The notes under the pieces are model-generated. The model made no database searches and had not been told where the DNA came from. It saw nothing but the letters and a program-made list of their open reading frames with translations. A program made the translations under genes and the position numbers. A stretch of DNA of 64,000 nt from Paenibacillus guangzhouensis (lineage in GTDB: Bacteria; Bacillota; Bacilli; Paenibacillales; Paenibacillaceae), in contig NZ_CP045293.1 in the NCBI RefSeq assembly GCF_009363075.1, forward strand, positions 1,612,001 through 1,676,000. Reading direction: 5' to 3'. This document shows positions 25,251-32,973 of the stretch, in pieces; positions within the stretch are counted from its first letter, which is position 1; the number at the start of each line of letters is the position of its first letter.

Positions 25251-26144
25251 ATGGATTGGCTGAAAAGAATGAACGGTGCCGTTAGCTATATTGAAGCTAA
25301 CTTAATGGGGGAAATTGACTATGAAATAGCTGCGGGAATTGCGTGTTGTTCGGTTTATCACTTTCAGCGCTTGTTCTCGTTTATAGTTGAAATCCCGTTA
25401 TCAGAATACATTAGACGCAGACGATTAACCCTCGCGGCGTTTGACTTACAGGGCAGCGATATTAAGGTAATCGACATTGCTCTTAAATATGGCTACGACT
25501 CACCAGAAGCATTCGCCCGTGCGTTTCAAAAAACGCATGGAATCACACCCACGATGTCACGCAATCTGGGGGTAAGCCTTAAATCATATCCTCGAATATC
25601 CTTTCAAATTTCCATTAAGGGAGCTGAAGAAATGAACTACAAAATTGTTCAGAAAGAGGATTTTTCTGTCTTTGGAGTTGAAGAAATATTTTCAACTGAG
25701 AATGATGAGAATCATAAGGCGATTCCGGCGTTGTGGAAAAAAGCAATTGATGAAGGAATAATTGATCAGATGATTAAAGCATCAGGTGTGCATTGGAATA
25801 ATTCAAGCAAAGGAATCAAACCTGTAAATGCAGTCATGTGTTATCGCAATACCGGCGGGACCACATTCCCTTACATGCTTTACGCCATCTCACCAAAAAG
25901 CGGAACGCCAGAGGGATTTGCTTCTCTTGATATTCCAGCTGGGACATGGGCAGTCTTTACGACAGAAGAACATACGGTTGATCAAACAGCCGAACATGTA
26001 CAAGCATTATGGAAACGCATATACAGTGAATGGCTTTCTACTGCAAGTTATGAGCATGTTAATGGTCCTGAGTTTGAAATGTATGGTGTTTCGGAAACGA
26101 AAAATGAATTTTGTGAAATATGGATTCCCGTTCAAAAGAAATAA
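25251..26144 (+). CDS. AraC-family regulator with GyrI-like sensor domain
   Basis: 297 residues. Residues 5-105 are two AraC helix-turn-helix units (EIAAGIACCSVYHFQRLFS and VIDIALKYGYDSPEAFARAF). Residues 130-295 are a GyrI-like ligand domain with FASLDIPAGTWAVFTTEE and a closing EFCEIWIPVQ. This is the Rob/BltR-like plan: the sensor binds amphipathic compounds and activates exporter or detoxifying genes. Its target is unknown. ATG 25251 follows AAAGGAG by 10 bases; a GTG three codons earlier touches that site. A terminator follows. Confidence 0.9.
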   Translation: MDWLKRMNGAVSYIEANLMGEIDYEIAAGIACCSVYHFQRLFSFIVEIPLSEYIRRRRLTLAAFDLQGSDIKVIDIALKYGYDSPEAFARAFQKTHGITPTMSRNLGVSLKSYPRISFQISIKGAEEMNYKIVQKEDFSVFGVEEIFSTENDENHKAIPALWKKAIDEGIIDQMIKASGVHWNNSSKGIKPVNAVMCYRNTGGTTFPYMLYAISPKSGTPEGFASLDIPAGTWAVFTTEEHTVDQTAEHVQALWKRIYSEWLSTASYEHVNGPEFEMYGVSETKNEFCEIWIPVQKK

Positions 26145-26153
26145 GTAATTGTT

Positions 26154-26183
26154 GAGTAGGCTAACGCAGCCTGCTCATTTTAT
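26154..26183 (+). terminator. Terminator after AraC-type gene
   Basis: GAGTAGGCT (26154-26162) and AGCCTGCTC (26168-26176) with loop AACGC, then ATTTTATT. The loop CTAACGC resembles the repeat family motif. Confidence 0.75.
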
Positions 26184-26288
26184 TAAGCTTAGAAAGTAGA
26201 TGTAAGGTTCGATAAAAATTGACTATAACTATTTATTACCAAATGAATTATTGAAAAAAAGGTAAAATGTAAAAAGGGGGTGAAGGCG

Positions 26289-27032
26289 TTGATTGAACAT
26301 AACAATCTTGAAGAATATCAAGATCCGGTAAATTACGATCTTGAATTTGACGGTGAAGTGGATAAATATCAGTTCTATCTTGAGCTTGCCAGATCGAGTC
26401 CTGGGGAAGTGCTAGAACTTGCTTGTGGTACAGGCTTAACAACGATACCCCTATCGAAAGCCGGCATTCCGATGACCGGTGTAGATATCTCTTCAGCGAT
26501 GCTCGAATATGCGCGATTGAAGGCGGAAGGGTTGACTGTTACTTTTATGGAGGGCGATGCCCGTACCTTCGAATCGGACAAACGATTTTCGATGATTTAT
26601 TTGACTGGTAATGCATTTCAGGCATTCTTAAGTGATCAAGATCAAATCGATTTACTCACGACCGTTCACAAACATTTACAACCCCATGGAATCTTTGCAT
26701 TCGAGATCCGTAATCCGGAGGGAACGGATTTATCCGATCAAGAGGAGACAGAATGGGGATCATTTATTGATAAAGATGGGAATATGGTCAAGGTATCAGG
26801 CACGCAATGTTACGATGCTAGCCAGCATATCATGCACTGGGTCACGATACGTGATTGGGGGTATAAGCGAACGACTTCCCGAATTGCTTGTCGATTCACG
26901 GATCAGGATACGCTGTATTCGTTATTAACCCGTAATGGCTTTTGCATCGAACAGCAATATGCTGACTGGGATAAAACACCGTTCTCCCCGTCATCTTCAT
27001 CTATCATTAGCGTATGTAGATTAGTGAGGTGA
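26289..27032 (+). CDS. Class I SAM-dependent methyltransferase
   Basis: About 247 residues. Motif I is VLELACGTGLTTIPLSKAG, with the acidic loop GVDISSAMLEYARLKAE and the later FMEGDARTF and LTGNAFQAFLS. This is a methyltransferase of the Methyltransf_25 type, with no substrate clue. TTG 26289 follows GGGGGTG by 7 bases; the in-frame GTG at 26280 is inside the binding site. The GNAT gene follows after 7 bp, so the two are an operon. Confidence 0.85.
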   Translation: MIEHNNLEEYQDPVNYDLEFDGEVDKYQFYLELARSSPGEVLELACGTGLTTIPLSKAGIPMTGVDISSAMLEYARLKAEGLTVTFMEGDARTFESDKRFSMIYLTGNAFQAFLSDQDQIDLLTTVHKHLQPHGIFAFEIRNPEGTDLSDQEETEWGSFIDKDGNMVKVSGTQCYDASQHIMHWVTIRDWGYKRTTSRIACRFTDQDTLYSLLTRNGFCIEQQYADWDKTPFSPSSSSIISVCRLVR

Positions 27033-27039
27033 ATCTGAG

Positions 27040-27528
27040 ATGTCAGTAGTCAAAGTTGAATTGAATCAGAAAATAATTTTAAAACACCTGATGACCTTGT
27101 TTCTTCATGACTTATCGGAATTTAATGAAGAACAAGAATTGAATCAAGAGAATGGTTTGTTTGAATTTGATGTATTTGAATGGTTTTTTGAGAAGGAAGG
27201 TTTAATTCCATATTTTATCAAGAATGAGGATAATATTATTGGTTTTATTTTAATTCAAAGCACTCCTTATACGAATCCAGAGCGATATGACTTTTTGATT
27301 AATTCATTTTTCATTCTAAAGAAATATCGTAGGAAAGGCTTAGGAAAACAAGCTGTTCAAGATTTATTTCAACAATGTCCTGGAAGGTATGCAATAGGTC
27401 AACTATCTAATAATATTCCAGCTATTCAGTTTTGGAGAAAAATTTATGAAGATATGAAAGTTGAATTTCAAGAAAAAGAAGAGACGGAAGAAGGACTTAA
27501 GATAAGGTATCAATATTTTGAGATCTGA
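27040..27528 (+). CDS. GNAT-family acetyltransferase
   Basis: 162 residues. The acetyl-CoA loop is KKYRRKGLGKQAVQDLF near residue 100, followed by IGQLSNNIPAIQFWRKIYE, the usual NxxAxxFW motif B. It sits 7 bp after the methyltransferase gene, with GAGGTGAATCTGAG before ATG 27040. The substrate is unknown. It is rich in AAA/TTT codons compared with the wall-protein genes, typical of the small accessory genes here. Confidence 0.85.
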   Translation: MSVVKVELNQKIILKHLMTLFLHDLSEFNEEQELNQENGLFEFDVFEWFFEKEGLIPYFIKNEDNIIGFILIQSTPYTNPERYDFLINSFFILKKYRRKGLGKQAVQDLFQQCPGRYAIGQLSNNIPAIQFWRKIYEDMKVEFQEKEETEEGLKIRYQYFEI

Positions 27529-27532
27529 TTTT

Positions 27533-27550
27533 GCTAAAGGGCAGGAATAA
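27533..27550 (+). repeat. Dispersed repeat, right-end copy
   Basis: GCTAAAGGGCAGGAATAA immediately after the GNAT stop; right arm only. Confidence 0.5.
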
Positions 27551-27599
27551 TGTGATAAAATGGATACAATAAAGATGCATAAAAACGGAGGGATTTCTT

Positions 27600-27881
27600 A
27601 TGACGCAAGATGAATATATTGCATTAGGGCTAAATGGAGAAGAAGCTTTAAAAATTATAATGAAAGGTTCTATAGAAGAACTAGAAAAAAATAAAGTCGG
27701 TGTTGTATCAGTAGTTTTTGCTACAACCAATAAGGAGTTAGCTCAACAAAAAATAGAAAAACTAATGTCAGCCCCCGATTCAAAAGACTACTATATGGTT
27801 TATAGTGTGCCATTGGACACAGATCTAACAGCTCTTGATCATTACCCGTCTATAGCTATCAGCAAAGAAGAGTTATCTTAA
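27600..27881 (+). CDS. Small soluble protein of unknown function (93 aa)
   Basis: The protein reads MTQDEYIALGLNGEEALKII, with VGVVSVVFATTNKELAQQKI and TALDHYPSIAISKEELS. It looks like a small alpha/beta protein with no catalytic or membrane motif. ATG 27600 has AACGGAGGGATTTCTT upstream, so it is likely translated. A strong terminator at 27966 ends the unit. I do not recognise the family. Confidence 0.65.
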   Translation: MTQDEYIALGLNGEEALKIIMKGSIEELEKNKVGVVSVVFATTNKELAQQKIEKLMSAPDSKDYYMVYSVPLDTDLTALDHYPSIAISKEELS

Positions 27882-27965
27882 TCAAATTGGCATTTTTTCA
27901 ACAAAATAAAGCTACAAGTTTCGATTAATAGCAAGCCGCTACCTCTATCATGAACAATAAGCAAG

Positions 27966-27999
27966 AGCATTTCTTTGTAATGAGAAATGCTTTTTATTT
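27966..27999 (+). terminator. Terminator
   Basis: AGCATTTCT (27966-27974) and AGAAATGCT (27983-27991), then TTTTATTTTTTT. Confidence 0.85.
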
Positions 28000-28126
28000 T
28001 TTTGCTTTAAATTAAAAGGATATTTCATTAACAATAACAATATAATAAAAAACGATACAAATTTATTGTAAAACAATAAATTGAGTGTTAAAGTCATTTT
28101 ATAATTAAATTAGCGAGGTGCTCTTT

Positions 28127-28609
28127 ATGAAACGGGGAACAACACTCTTTTTGAAGATAGCTGATATTCTTATTGGAATCCCAGTTCTTGCATTGTGCAT
28201 ATTTTTGGTGCCTAAGATCGGGGATTTTGCTGGAGAATTGTATCCTGATATTGCTTATATGAAATCTCTCGTTTTAGTCGATATGTACGCGGCAGCGATA
28301 CCTTTTTACTTTGCTCTATATCAAGCTTTTAAACTTTTAAGCTATATTGATAAGAACCAAGCGTTCTCAGAATTATCCGTAAAAGCTTTAAAAAAAATAA
28401 AATACTGTGCCATCACAATCAGTATCTTGTACCTGCTAGGTATGCCACTCTACTATTTGATGGGGAGAAAGATTGACCCGCCAAGTTTCATGCCAATGGG
28501 ATTCGTCATTATTTTCGCCTCACTGGTGATCGCCGTTTTTACTGCTGTTCTCGAAAGACTTTTACAAGAAGCGATTCATATAAAATCAGAAAATGATTTA
28601 ACGATCTGA
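28127..28609 (+). CDS. DUF2975 membrane protein (YoaS-like)
   Basis: 160 residues with four probable spans (about 10-30, 45-65, 95-113 and 125-145), in the layout of DUF2975: LVDMYAAAIPFYFALYQAF, LLSYIDKNQAFSELSVKALK, and a C-terminal LLQEAIHIKSENDLTI. These proteins almost always precede a small XRE regulator, as here (11 bp later). In B. subtilis the equivalents are YoaS and YozG. ATG 28127 follows GAGGTG by 6 bases. The partner regulator may be held or released by this membrane protein; this is inference. Confidence 0.87.
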   Translation: MKRGTTLFLKIADILIGIPVLALCIFLVPKIGDFAGELYPDIAYMKSLVLVDMYAAAIPFYFALYQAFKLLSYIDKNQAFSELSVKALKKIKYCAITISILYLLGMPLYYLMGRKIDPPSFMPMGFVIIFASLVIAVFTAVLERLLQEAIHIKSENDLTI

Positions 28610-28619
28610 GGTGAATATC

Positions 28620-28853
28620 ATGGCGATTATCATCAATGTTGATGTGATGTTGGCAAAAAGGAAAATGAGCGTAACAGAACTTTCGGAGAGGGTTGGAATT
28701 ACGATGGCGAACCTTTCCATTCTGAAAAATGGGAGAGCAAAAGCGGTTCGTTTTTCAACACTAGAAGCGATATGTAGGACTTTGGATTGTCAGCCAGGTG
28801 ATATTTTGGAGTACAAAAGCGACGAAGACACTTCAAACCGACAACAAATTTAA
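28620..28853 (+). CDS. XRE-family regulator (YozG-like)
   Basis: 77 residues. It starts MAIIINVDVMLAKRKMSVTE, a signature of this subgroup, with the helix-turn-helix LSERVGITMANLSILKNGRA and ends QPGDILEYKSDED. GAGGTGAATATC before ATG 28620 begins inside the stop of the DUF2975 gene, so the two are translationally linked. Targets are unknown; AT-rich DNA upstream of 28127 may hold its operator. Confidence 0.9.
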   Translation: MAIIINVDVMLAKRKMSVTELSERVGITMANLSILKNGRAKAVRFSTLEAICRTLDCQPGDILEYKSDEDTSNRQQI

Positions 28854-28855
28854 TT

Positions 28856-28918
28856 AACTAACGGGACACGATAGATCAATAAAAGACAGAGTAGGCATCC
28901 ATTCATTCAGCTGCCGAT
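28856..28918 (+). repeat. Dispersed repeat, left arm with partial hairpin
   Basis: AACTAACGGGACACGATAGA then TCAATAAAAGACAGAGTA match the copy at 31175 almost base for base. The hairpin is damaged and only AGCTGCCGATAT remains. Confidence 0.6.
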
Positions 28919-28935
28919 ATCTAAGGGGGAAAATA

Positions 28936-29496
28936 ATGATTTATAATAAAACAGAAAAAACCATAGAAACGAATAGACTACTTCTACGTCTATTTAAAAA
29001 ATCTGATGCACCTGAGGTTACTAAACTTTGTAATAATTACAATCTTTATAAAAATACTTTATATCTACCGTACCCGTATTCCATAGAGGATGCTGTATCC
29101 TGGATAAAAAATCATATTGATAATTTTAATGATAATAAGTCTTATGAGTTTGCTATTACAGATAAGGTTACGGGAAAATTATATGGAGCAATCGCATTAA
29201 CTAACAATCAAAAGTTTAATAATGGTGAAATTGGTTATTGGGTAGGAGAAGAATATTGGAGAAATGGCTATGCATCGGAAGCTTCTAAAGCTATACTCGA
29301 ATTTGCTTTTAGTGAAAAGCACTACCATAAAGTATTTGCACGGTACTTTACTTCAAACTTAGCTTCAGGCAGAGTTATGGAGAAAATAGGTATGAGAAAA
29401 GAAGGTATCCTAAGGGATCATGTCATGAAGGAAAACGAATATATAGATCTTGTATATTATGGGATTCTCAAGAATGAAGCTAACTTATTCAACTAA
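28936..29496 (+). CDS. GNAT-family acetyltransferase (RimJ/RimL-like)
   Basis: 186 residues. IETNRLLLRLFKKSDAPEVT at the N-terminus, GYWVGEEYWRNGYASEASKA near 95 (acetyl-CoA loop WRNGYA), and MEKIGMRKEGILRDHVMKEN near the end are characteristic of the ribosomal-protein-alanine acetyltransferase-like group. Substrate unknown. GGGGGAAAATA precedes ATG 28936. AT-rich coding, as for the GNAT at 27040. Confidence 0.88.
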   Translation: MIYNKTEKTIETNRLLLRLFKKSDAPEVTKLCNNYNLYKNTLYLPYPYSIEDAVSWIKNHIDNFNDNKSYEFAITDKVTGKLYGAIALTNNQKFNNGEIGYWVGEEYWRNGYASEASKAILEFAFSEKHYHKVFARYFTSNLASGRVMEKIGMRKEGILRDHVMKENEYIDLVYYGILKNEANLFN

Positions 29497-29505
29497 CGGG
29501 ACAAG
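29491..29505 (+). repeat. Dispersed repeat, left-end copy
   Basis: AACTAACGGGACAAG overlaps the last codons of the GNAT gene: its TAA stop (TTCAACTAACGGG) lies inside the repeat end. The repeat therefore supplies the stop codon of this gene. Confidence 0.5.
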
Positions 29506-29595
29506 CGAGGCAGTCCCGATTCTTGGATCGCGAAAACCCTAGTCACAGCGATTGGTGGAGTATGCAATATCTCTTAACGATGGATATCACGCGAT

Positions 29596-30207
29596 TCACA
29601 TATTGATCGGATGGAGTGCTCCCTTGATGGCAAATGAAGCCTGACCGGTCTCCTCAGACACAACAATGACGATAGCATCGCAGCGTTCGGTCAGGCCGAT
29701 TGCTGCTCGATGCCTTGTGCCCAGTTTCTGTTCTGTTGCTTGAATATTGGATAAAGGCAGGACATTTGCAGCCGATATAACAACGTCGGAGCGAATCAAG
29801 ACAGCGCCGTCATGCAGCGGATTTCCCGGATAAAAAATCGATTCGATTAAGGCATGCGTTATCATCCCTCCGATAGGTACATTAGGGCGAATGAGCGCTT
29901 CAAGCGGATCGTTACGCTCCACGACAATTAAAGCGCCATGCTTGCGTTCAGATAAATGCCGCACACAAGTCGTCAAATCTTCGTATTTGGATGTATAAGG
30001 GGATAAATAGCATTTTAAATAAAACGAAGCGGCTGTCGTTACGATATCAGTCATCACCTTGCGCATCGTTTCGAATTCTTGGATGAGGCACATGTTTTCA
30101 TTGCTTAGCCGCATCATATTTTGCTCGGCCAGTGTTGAAATTTCTTTCAATTGTTGCTCCAATTGCTGCTTCAATGGGGATGTGTTGCAAGTATTAGGGT
30201 CACTCAT
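29596..30207 (-). CDS. cdaS: Sporulation-type diadenylate cyclase CdaS
   Basis: 203 residues. Residues 12-55 form the two-helix N-terminal segment of CdaS, which restrains activity through oligomer packing. The DAC domain follows: GALIVVERND, the DGA catalytic motif in PLHDGAVLI (133-135) and RHR in LGTRHRAAIGL (165-167), so it should make c-di-AMP from two ATP. No membrane segment separates it from CdaA. In Bacillus, CdaS is forespore-specific and affects germination. ATG 30207 follows GAGGTTATGAC. Monocistronic, minus strand. Confidence 0.9.
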   Translation of the reverse strand: MSDPNTCNTSPLKQQLEQQLKEISTLAEQNMMRLSNENMCLIQEFETMRKVMTDIVTTAASFYLKCYLSPYTSKYEDLTTCVRHLSERKHGALIVVERNDPLEALIRPNVPIGGMITHALIESIFYPGNPLHDGAVLIRSDVVISAANVLPLSNIQATEQKLGTRHRAAIGLTERCDAIVIVVSEETGQASFAIKGALHPINM

Positions 30208-30279
30208 GTCATAACCTCGATTCGAGAAGATGAAAATCATGTTCTATCGTTTCCCAATAGACCAACAATTATCCAACTC

Positions 30280-30325
30280 CTAACAAAAACGCGGCTGCCG
30301 ACTGGGATCGGTAGCCGCGTTGCGC
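30280..30325 (+). repeat. Dispersed repeat, central hairpin copy
   Basis: AACGCGGCTGCCGA and TCGGTAGCCGCGTT around CTGGGA form the hairpin; TAACAAAA before it recalls the left arm of the copy at 50643. It lies between two minus-strand genes and could terminate the aldo-keto reductase remnant transcript. Confidence 0.6.
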
Positions 30326-30379
30326 TGAAAAAATCCCAAGCAGTTTCGGGATCGGCATGAATGTGTCGCCACAGAGAAC

Positions 30380-30940
30380 CTATTTAAAAATACGATCAAT
30401 TTCGTTGATTTCTTCTTCTGTCAGGTGGACGTCCAATGTTTTTAAATTATCTAGCACTTGTTCTGCTCTTTTTGCTCCGGGAATGACTACACCAATTGAA
30501 TCATGTCTTAAATACCAAGCAAGGACAACATGAGCAACTTCGGCATTTTTTTCATTTGCAAATATTCGGAGTTGCTCTACTTTTTCTAGATTTTTATTAA
30601 ATACATCGCCCTGGAATAGAGGCATATCTTTGCGTAGATCATTGAATATCATATCTTTATTGTATTTACCGGCCAGTATGCCTGATGCTAGTGGAAAGTA
30701 TGGAATAAACGAGATATTATTCTCTGTCGTATATGGAAAGAATTCTTGTTCCGCTTCACGCTGCAGCAAATTGTAGTTTCCCTGTAATACATCGACATAA
30801 CCATCCTTATTTGCTTCTTTCAATTGTTCAAGTGAGAAGTTGGAAACGCCAATTGCTCTAATTTTACCTTCGTCCTTCAGCTGTTTTAAAGCTCCAACCG
30901 CTTCATCTTTTGGTGTATGTTGATCATTATTTGGGTACGC
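30380..30940 (-). pseudogene. Aldo/keto reductase, N-terminus lost
   Basis: About 185 residues match the C-terminal two thirds of an aldo/keto reductase: [20 protein letters not shown], then [63 protein letters not shown]. The [10 protein letters not shown] and [13 protein letters not shown]-site motifs are intact, but the catalytic Tyr/Asp/Lys region (first 110 or so residues) is missing: similarity stops near 30940, where sequence from a different gene begins. There is no start with a binding site. Hence a truncated, inactive gene. Confidence 0.8.
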
Positions 30941-30955
30941 TTGGCTTGCAGTGGG

Positions 30956-31162
30956 ATTCTTAAAAAAACCTATTTAAATATTAATGATGAATATCTTGAA
31001 TATAAATGGTTATTTGGACACAAGATTATCCCCTTAAGTAGCATATACGAAGTTGAATTTTTCTCCGAGAGGGGAATTATTAATATGGGAGTATGGGCTA
31101 ATGATCAGGGGAAAAAATCGTTCTGGGAAAATACGGACCGATTTTTCGGCATTAGAAAGTGA
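30956..31162 (+). pseudogene. Fragment of a PH-domain-like membrane-associated protein
   Basis: The frame reads [40 protein letters not shown], then WANDQGKKSFWENTDRFFGI. This is the pattern of bacterial PH-like domains (short strands, then the phrase on ISLSDIxxV). There is no start with a ribosome binding site, and its N-terminal part abuts the broken aldo/keto reductase. Probably a remnant left by the same deletion. Confidence 0.45.
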
Positions 31163-31174
31163 GAAACACAATTG

Positions 31175-31260
31175 AACTAACGGGAAACGATAGATCAATA
31201 AAAGACAGAGTAACGGTAGCCATTCATTAGCTGCCGTTTTTTAACTTAACGGGCAGGATA
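31175..31260 (+). repeat. Dispersed repeat, complete copy (86 bp)
   Basis: Left arm AACTAACGGGAAACGATAGA, spacer TCAATAAAAGACAGAGTA, hairpin ACGGTAGC/GCTGCCGT with a T-run, then right arm TTAACGGGCAGGATA. The two arms form an imperfect direct repeat. One of the best copies for defining the family. Confidence 0.75.
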
Positions 31261-31381
31261 ATTTAAGATCATTAGCGGAGAATGGTATCATCTTATACAA
31301 AAATGAAGTTGACTAAGCTGATATAAAAAACTAGTCTAAAATCAGGAAGAAAAATCCAGTTACAGAGGCGGGTTGAAGAAC

Positions 31382-31786
31382 ATGGCAGATACGATCGTTG
31401 AAAGAGTTTCTTTTTTGCAAATTCCAGTTAAGAATCTTGAAGAATCTACTGTATGGTACGTTAATTATTTAGGATGCAGGATACAATGGAAACGACCGGA
31501 CAATAAAATGACTATTCTTGAACTTCCTTCGGGTCCGGAAATTTTTCTGTGTGAAACGGAATTACATCAAGGAACAATGTCGGTCGTTATCGGGTTTGAA
31601 ACAGAGGACATTATGAAACTGCTATTCCATCTGAAGAGTAATGGGGTAAAGATTGGCGAGATCAGACAAGACAGAGGAGTAGTTGAGTACGAAGAAGTCA
31701 AAGAGATCCTTGGAATAGATTTTGACTTTTATGACCCAAGCGGAAACATGCTAGTGGCGCATTCCAAATCTACTTTTGAAGAATAG
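31382..31786 (+). CDS. VOC-superfamily protein
   Basis: About 134 residues. VSFLQIPVKNLEESTVWYVN begins the first module and IDFDFYDPSGNMLVAHS ends the second; metal ligands are incomplete compared with the protein at 21959, so it may be a binding protein rather than an enzyme. ATG 31382 is 9 bases after GAGGCGGG; the in-frame TTG 31373 abuts that site. It resembles the VOC protein at 7450. Confidence 0.82.
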   Translation: MADTIVERVSFLQIPVKNLEESTVWYVNYLGCRIQWKRPDNKMTILELPSGPEIFLCETELHQGTMSVVIGFETEDIMKLLFHLKSNGVKIGEIRQDRGVVEYEEVKEILGIDFDFYDPSGNMLVAHSKSTFEE

Positions 31787-31926
31787 ATCCACAGATCCTA
31801 TCCACAAAAGATGGGAGAATTGCTCCTTGGCTAACGATTCCTTATGCCAGAACGAAAATCCGCAGTGGAGCGTATTAACGCACTTAAGTTAATGCATCAT
31901 GACATTGATTCATATTGGATACCGAA

Positions 31927-31974
31927 GACGCGGCTGCCGACATGGATCGGCAGCCGCGTTGCGTTAAAGGGCAG
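31927..31974 (+). repeat. Dispersed repeat, hairpin and right arm
   Basis: ACGCGGCTGCCGAC and the matching CGGCAGCCGCGT form a perfect stem around ATGGAT, followed by TGCGTTAAAGGGCAG (right arm). The left arm is missing. Confidence 0.65.
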
Positions 31975-32073
31975 TTTAATGGAGCTCTAAACACACGTAG
32001 GTCTGAGGTCAATAATTCTTCGAGTAAGCAATATGTGGCCCTAACCTTTGCGATCAATGCTGATTAAATTCTT

Positions 32074-32739
32074 TTATTTAATTGTTATATCTCCAGAAGT
32101 TGTTTGGAGTTGCATATTAAATGAGCCATCCCCCGTTTGTCCCTGTAATTTTCTGTTGCTTTCCTGACGATTATCCAACGGAATAGCTACAGATCGTCTT
32201 CCACTACCAGATTGTAAAAACCAGTTTATATTAGAGAACTTGTCTGCGAGATTTAAAAGAATATTACCGCTTTTGACAGAAACATTTATGTCACTATTTA
32301 TTTTTAAGTAGTCTAGCGATATATTTCCGCTAGTTCCCGTAATATCGAGTTTTCGTGTACTCAGATTTCTTATCTTAACGTTGCCTGAAGAGCCATCAAT
32401 TGTTACTTTTCCCTCATAATGGGTCGGAATACGGATAGATAGCTGAGGCATTTTCCCGATATTTAACATGCGTCTAATATCACTCTTCAGCCGAATTTTG
32501 ACTTTTTGATTCCCTTCGTCAATAACGATTCCCGGTCCATTATGATTCATGAGTAAGGAAGCTTCAAGTGATTCAATATTCGCTGATTCTACTATTACTG
32601 TTGTGCTGCCATGGTCAATATGGAGGATATCCACTTCCTTTAGTGAAATCGTTCGCATATCTTCTTTTTCTTCATGATTACTACAGGCACTAAGAAAAAG
32701 CATACCCATGAAAAGAAGACAAACGTAATATTTATTCAT
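32074..32739 (-). CDS. DUF4097-type beta-helix lipoprotein
   Basis: 221 residues. A lipoprotein signal peptide ends in the lipobox LSAC (Cys19). The rest is repeated beta-strand units such as KVTIDGSSGNVKIRNL, KLDITGTSGNISLDYL and FNMQLQTTSGDITIK, typical of DUF4097, seen in envelope proteins of Firmicutes that often sit in envelope-stress operons. It should be bound to the outer face of the membrane. It has its own MerR-type promoter (32776-32806), divergent from the unit containing the MerR gene. A role in sensing or protecting the envelope is inferred. Confidence 0.85.
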   Translation of the reverse strand: MNKYYVCLLFMGMLFLSACSNHEEKEDMRTISLKEVDILHIDHGSTTVIVESANIESLEASLLMNHNGPGIVIDEGNQKVKIRLKSDIRRMLNIGKMPQLSIRIPTHYEGKVTIDGSSGNVKIRNLSTRKLDITGTSGNISLDYLKINSDINVSVKSGNILLNLADKFSNINWFLQSGSGRRSVAIPLDNRQESNRKLQGQTGDGSFNMQLQTTSGDITIK

Positions 32740-32775
32740 ATCACATCACCTCTTGATAATTGTATTGTGAAAATA

Positions 32776-32806
32776 ATTATATAAGATTACGTTGCGTCAA
32801 CATCAA
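32776..32806 (-). promoter_or_regulatory. MerR-type promoter of the DUF4097 lipoprotein
   Basis: On the minus strand TTGATG (32806-32801) and TATAAT (32781-32776) are separated by exactly 19 bp, too long for ordinary sigma-A use. The spacer contains the dyad TGACG-N3-CGTAA (32799-32787), one base after the -35. Long spacers with a centred dyad are the mark of MerR-regulated promoters. Confidence 0.75.
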
Positions 32807-32853
32807 GCTATTGCCGACTTTTTATGGGAGAAATCTTTCTAAATATTAAATAC

Positions 32854-32884
32854 TTGAAAGTGACGTTACGTCATTTTGTATAAT
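32854..32884 (+). promoter_or_regulatory. MerR-type promoter of the membrane protein-MerR-GAP operon
   Basis: TTGAAA (32854-32859) and a consensus TATAAT (32879-32884) have a 19-bp spacer, which contains the perfect dyad TGACG-TTA-CGTCA (32861-32873) one base after the -35. The arrangement is identical to that of the opposing promoter at 32776-32806, so both arms should respond to one MerR protein. Confidence 0.8.
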
Positions 32885-32973
32885 AGGGCTAATACTGAAA
32901 CTTTCCCTGAGTGATGTCGATTGAATCGTCTAATTGAGGGGGAGAAGAGATTTATGCATAGGGGATGATAGAT

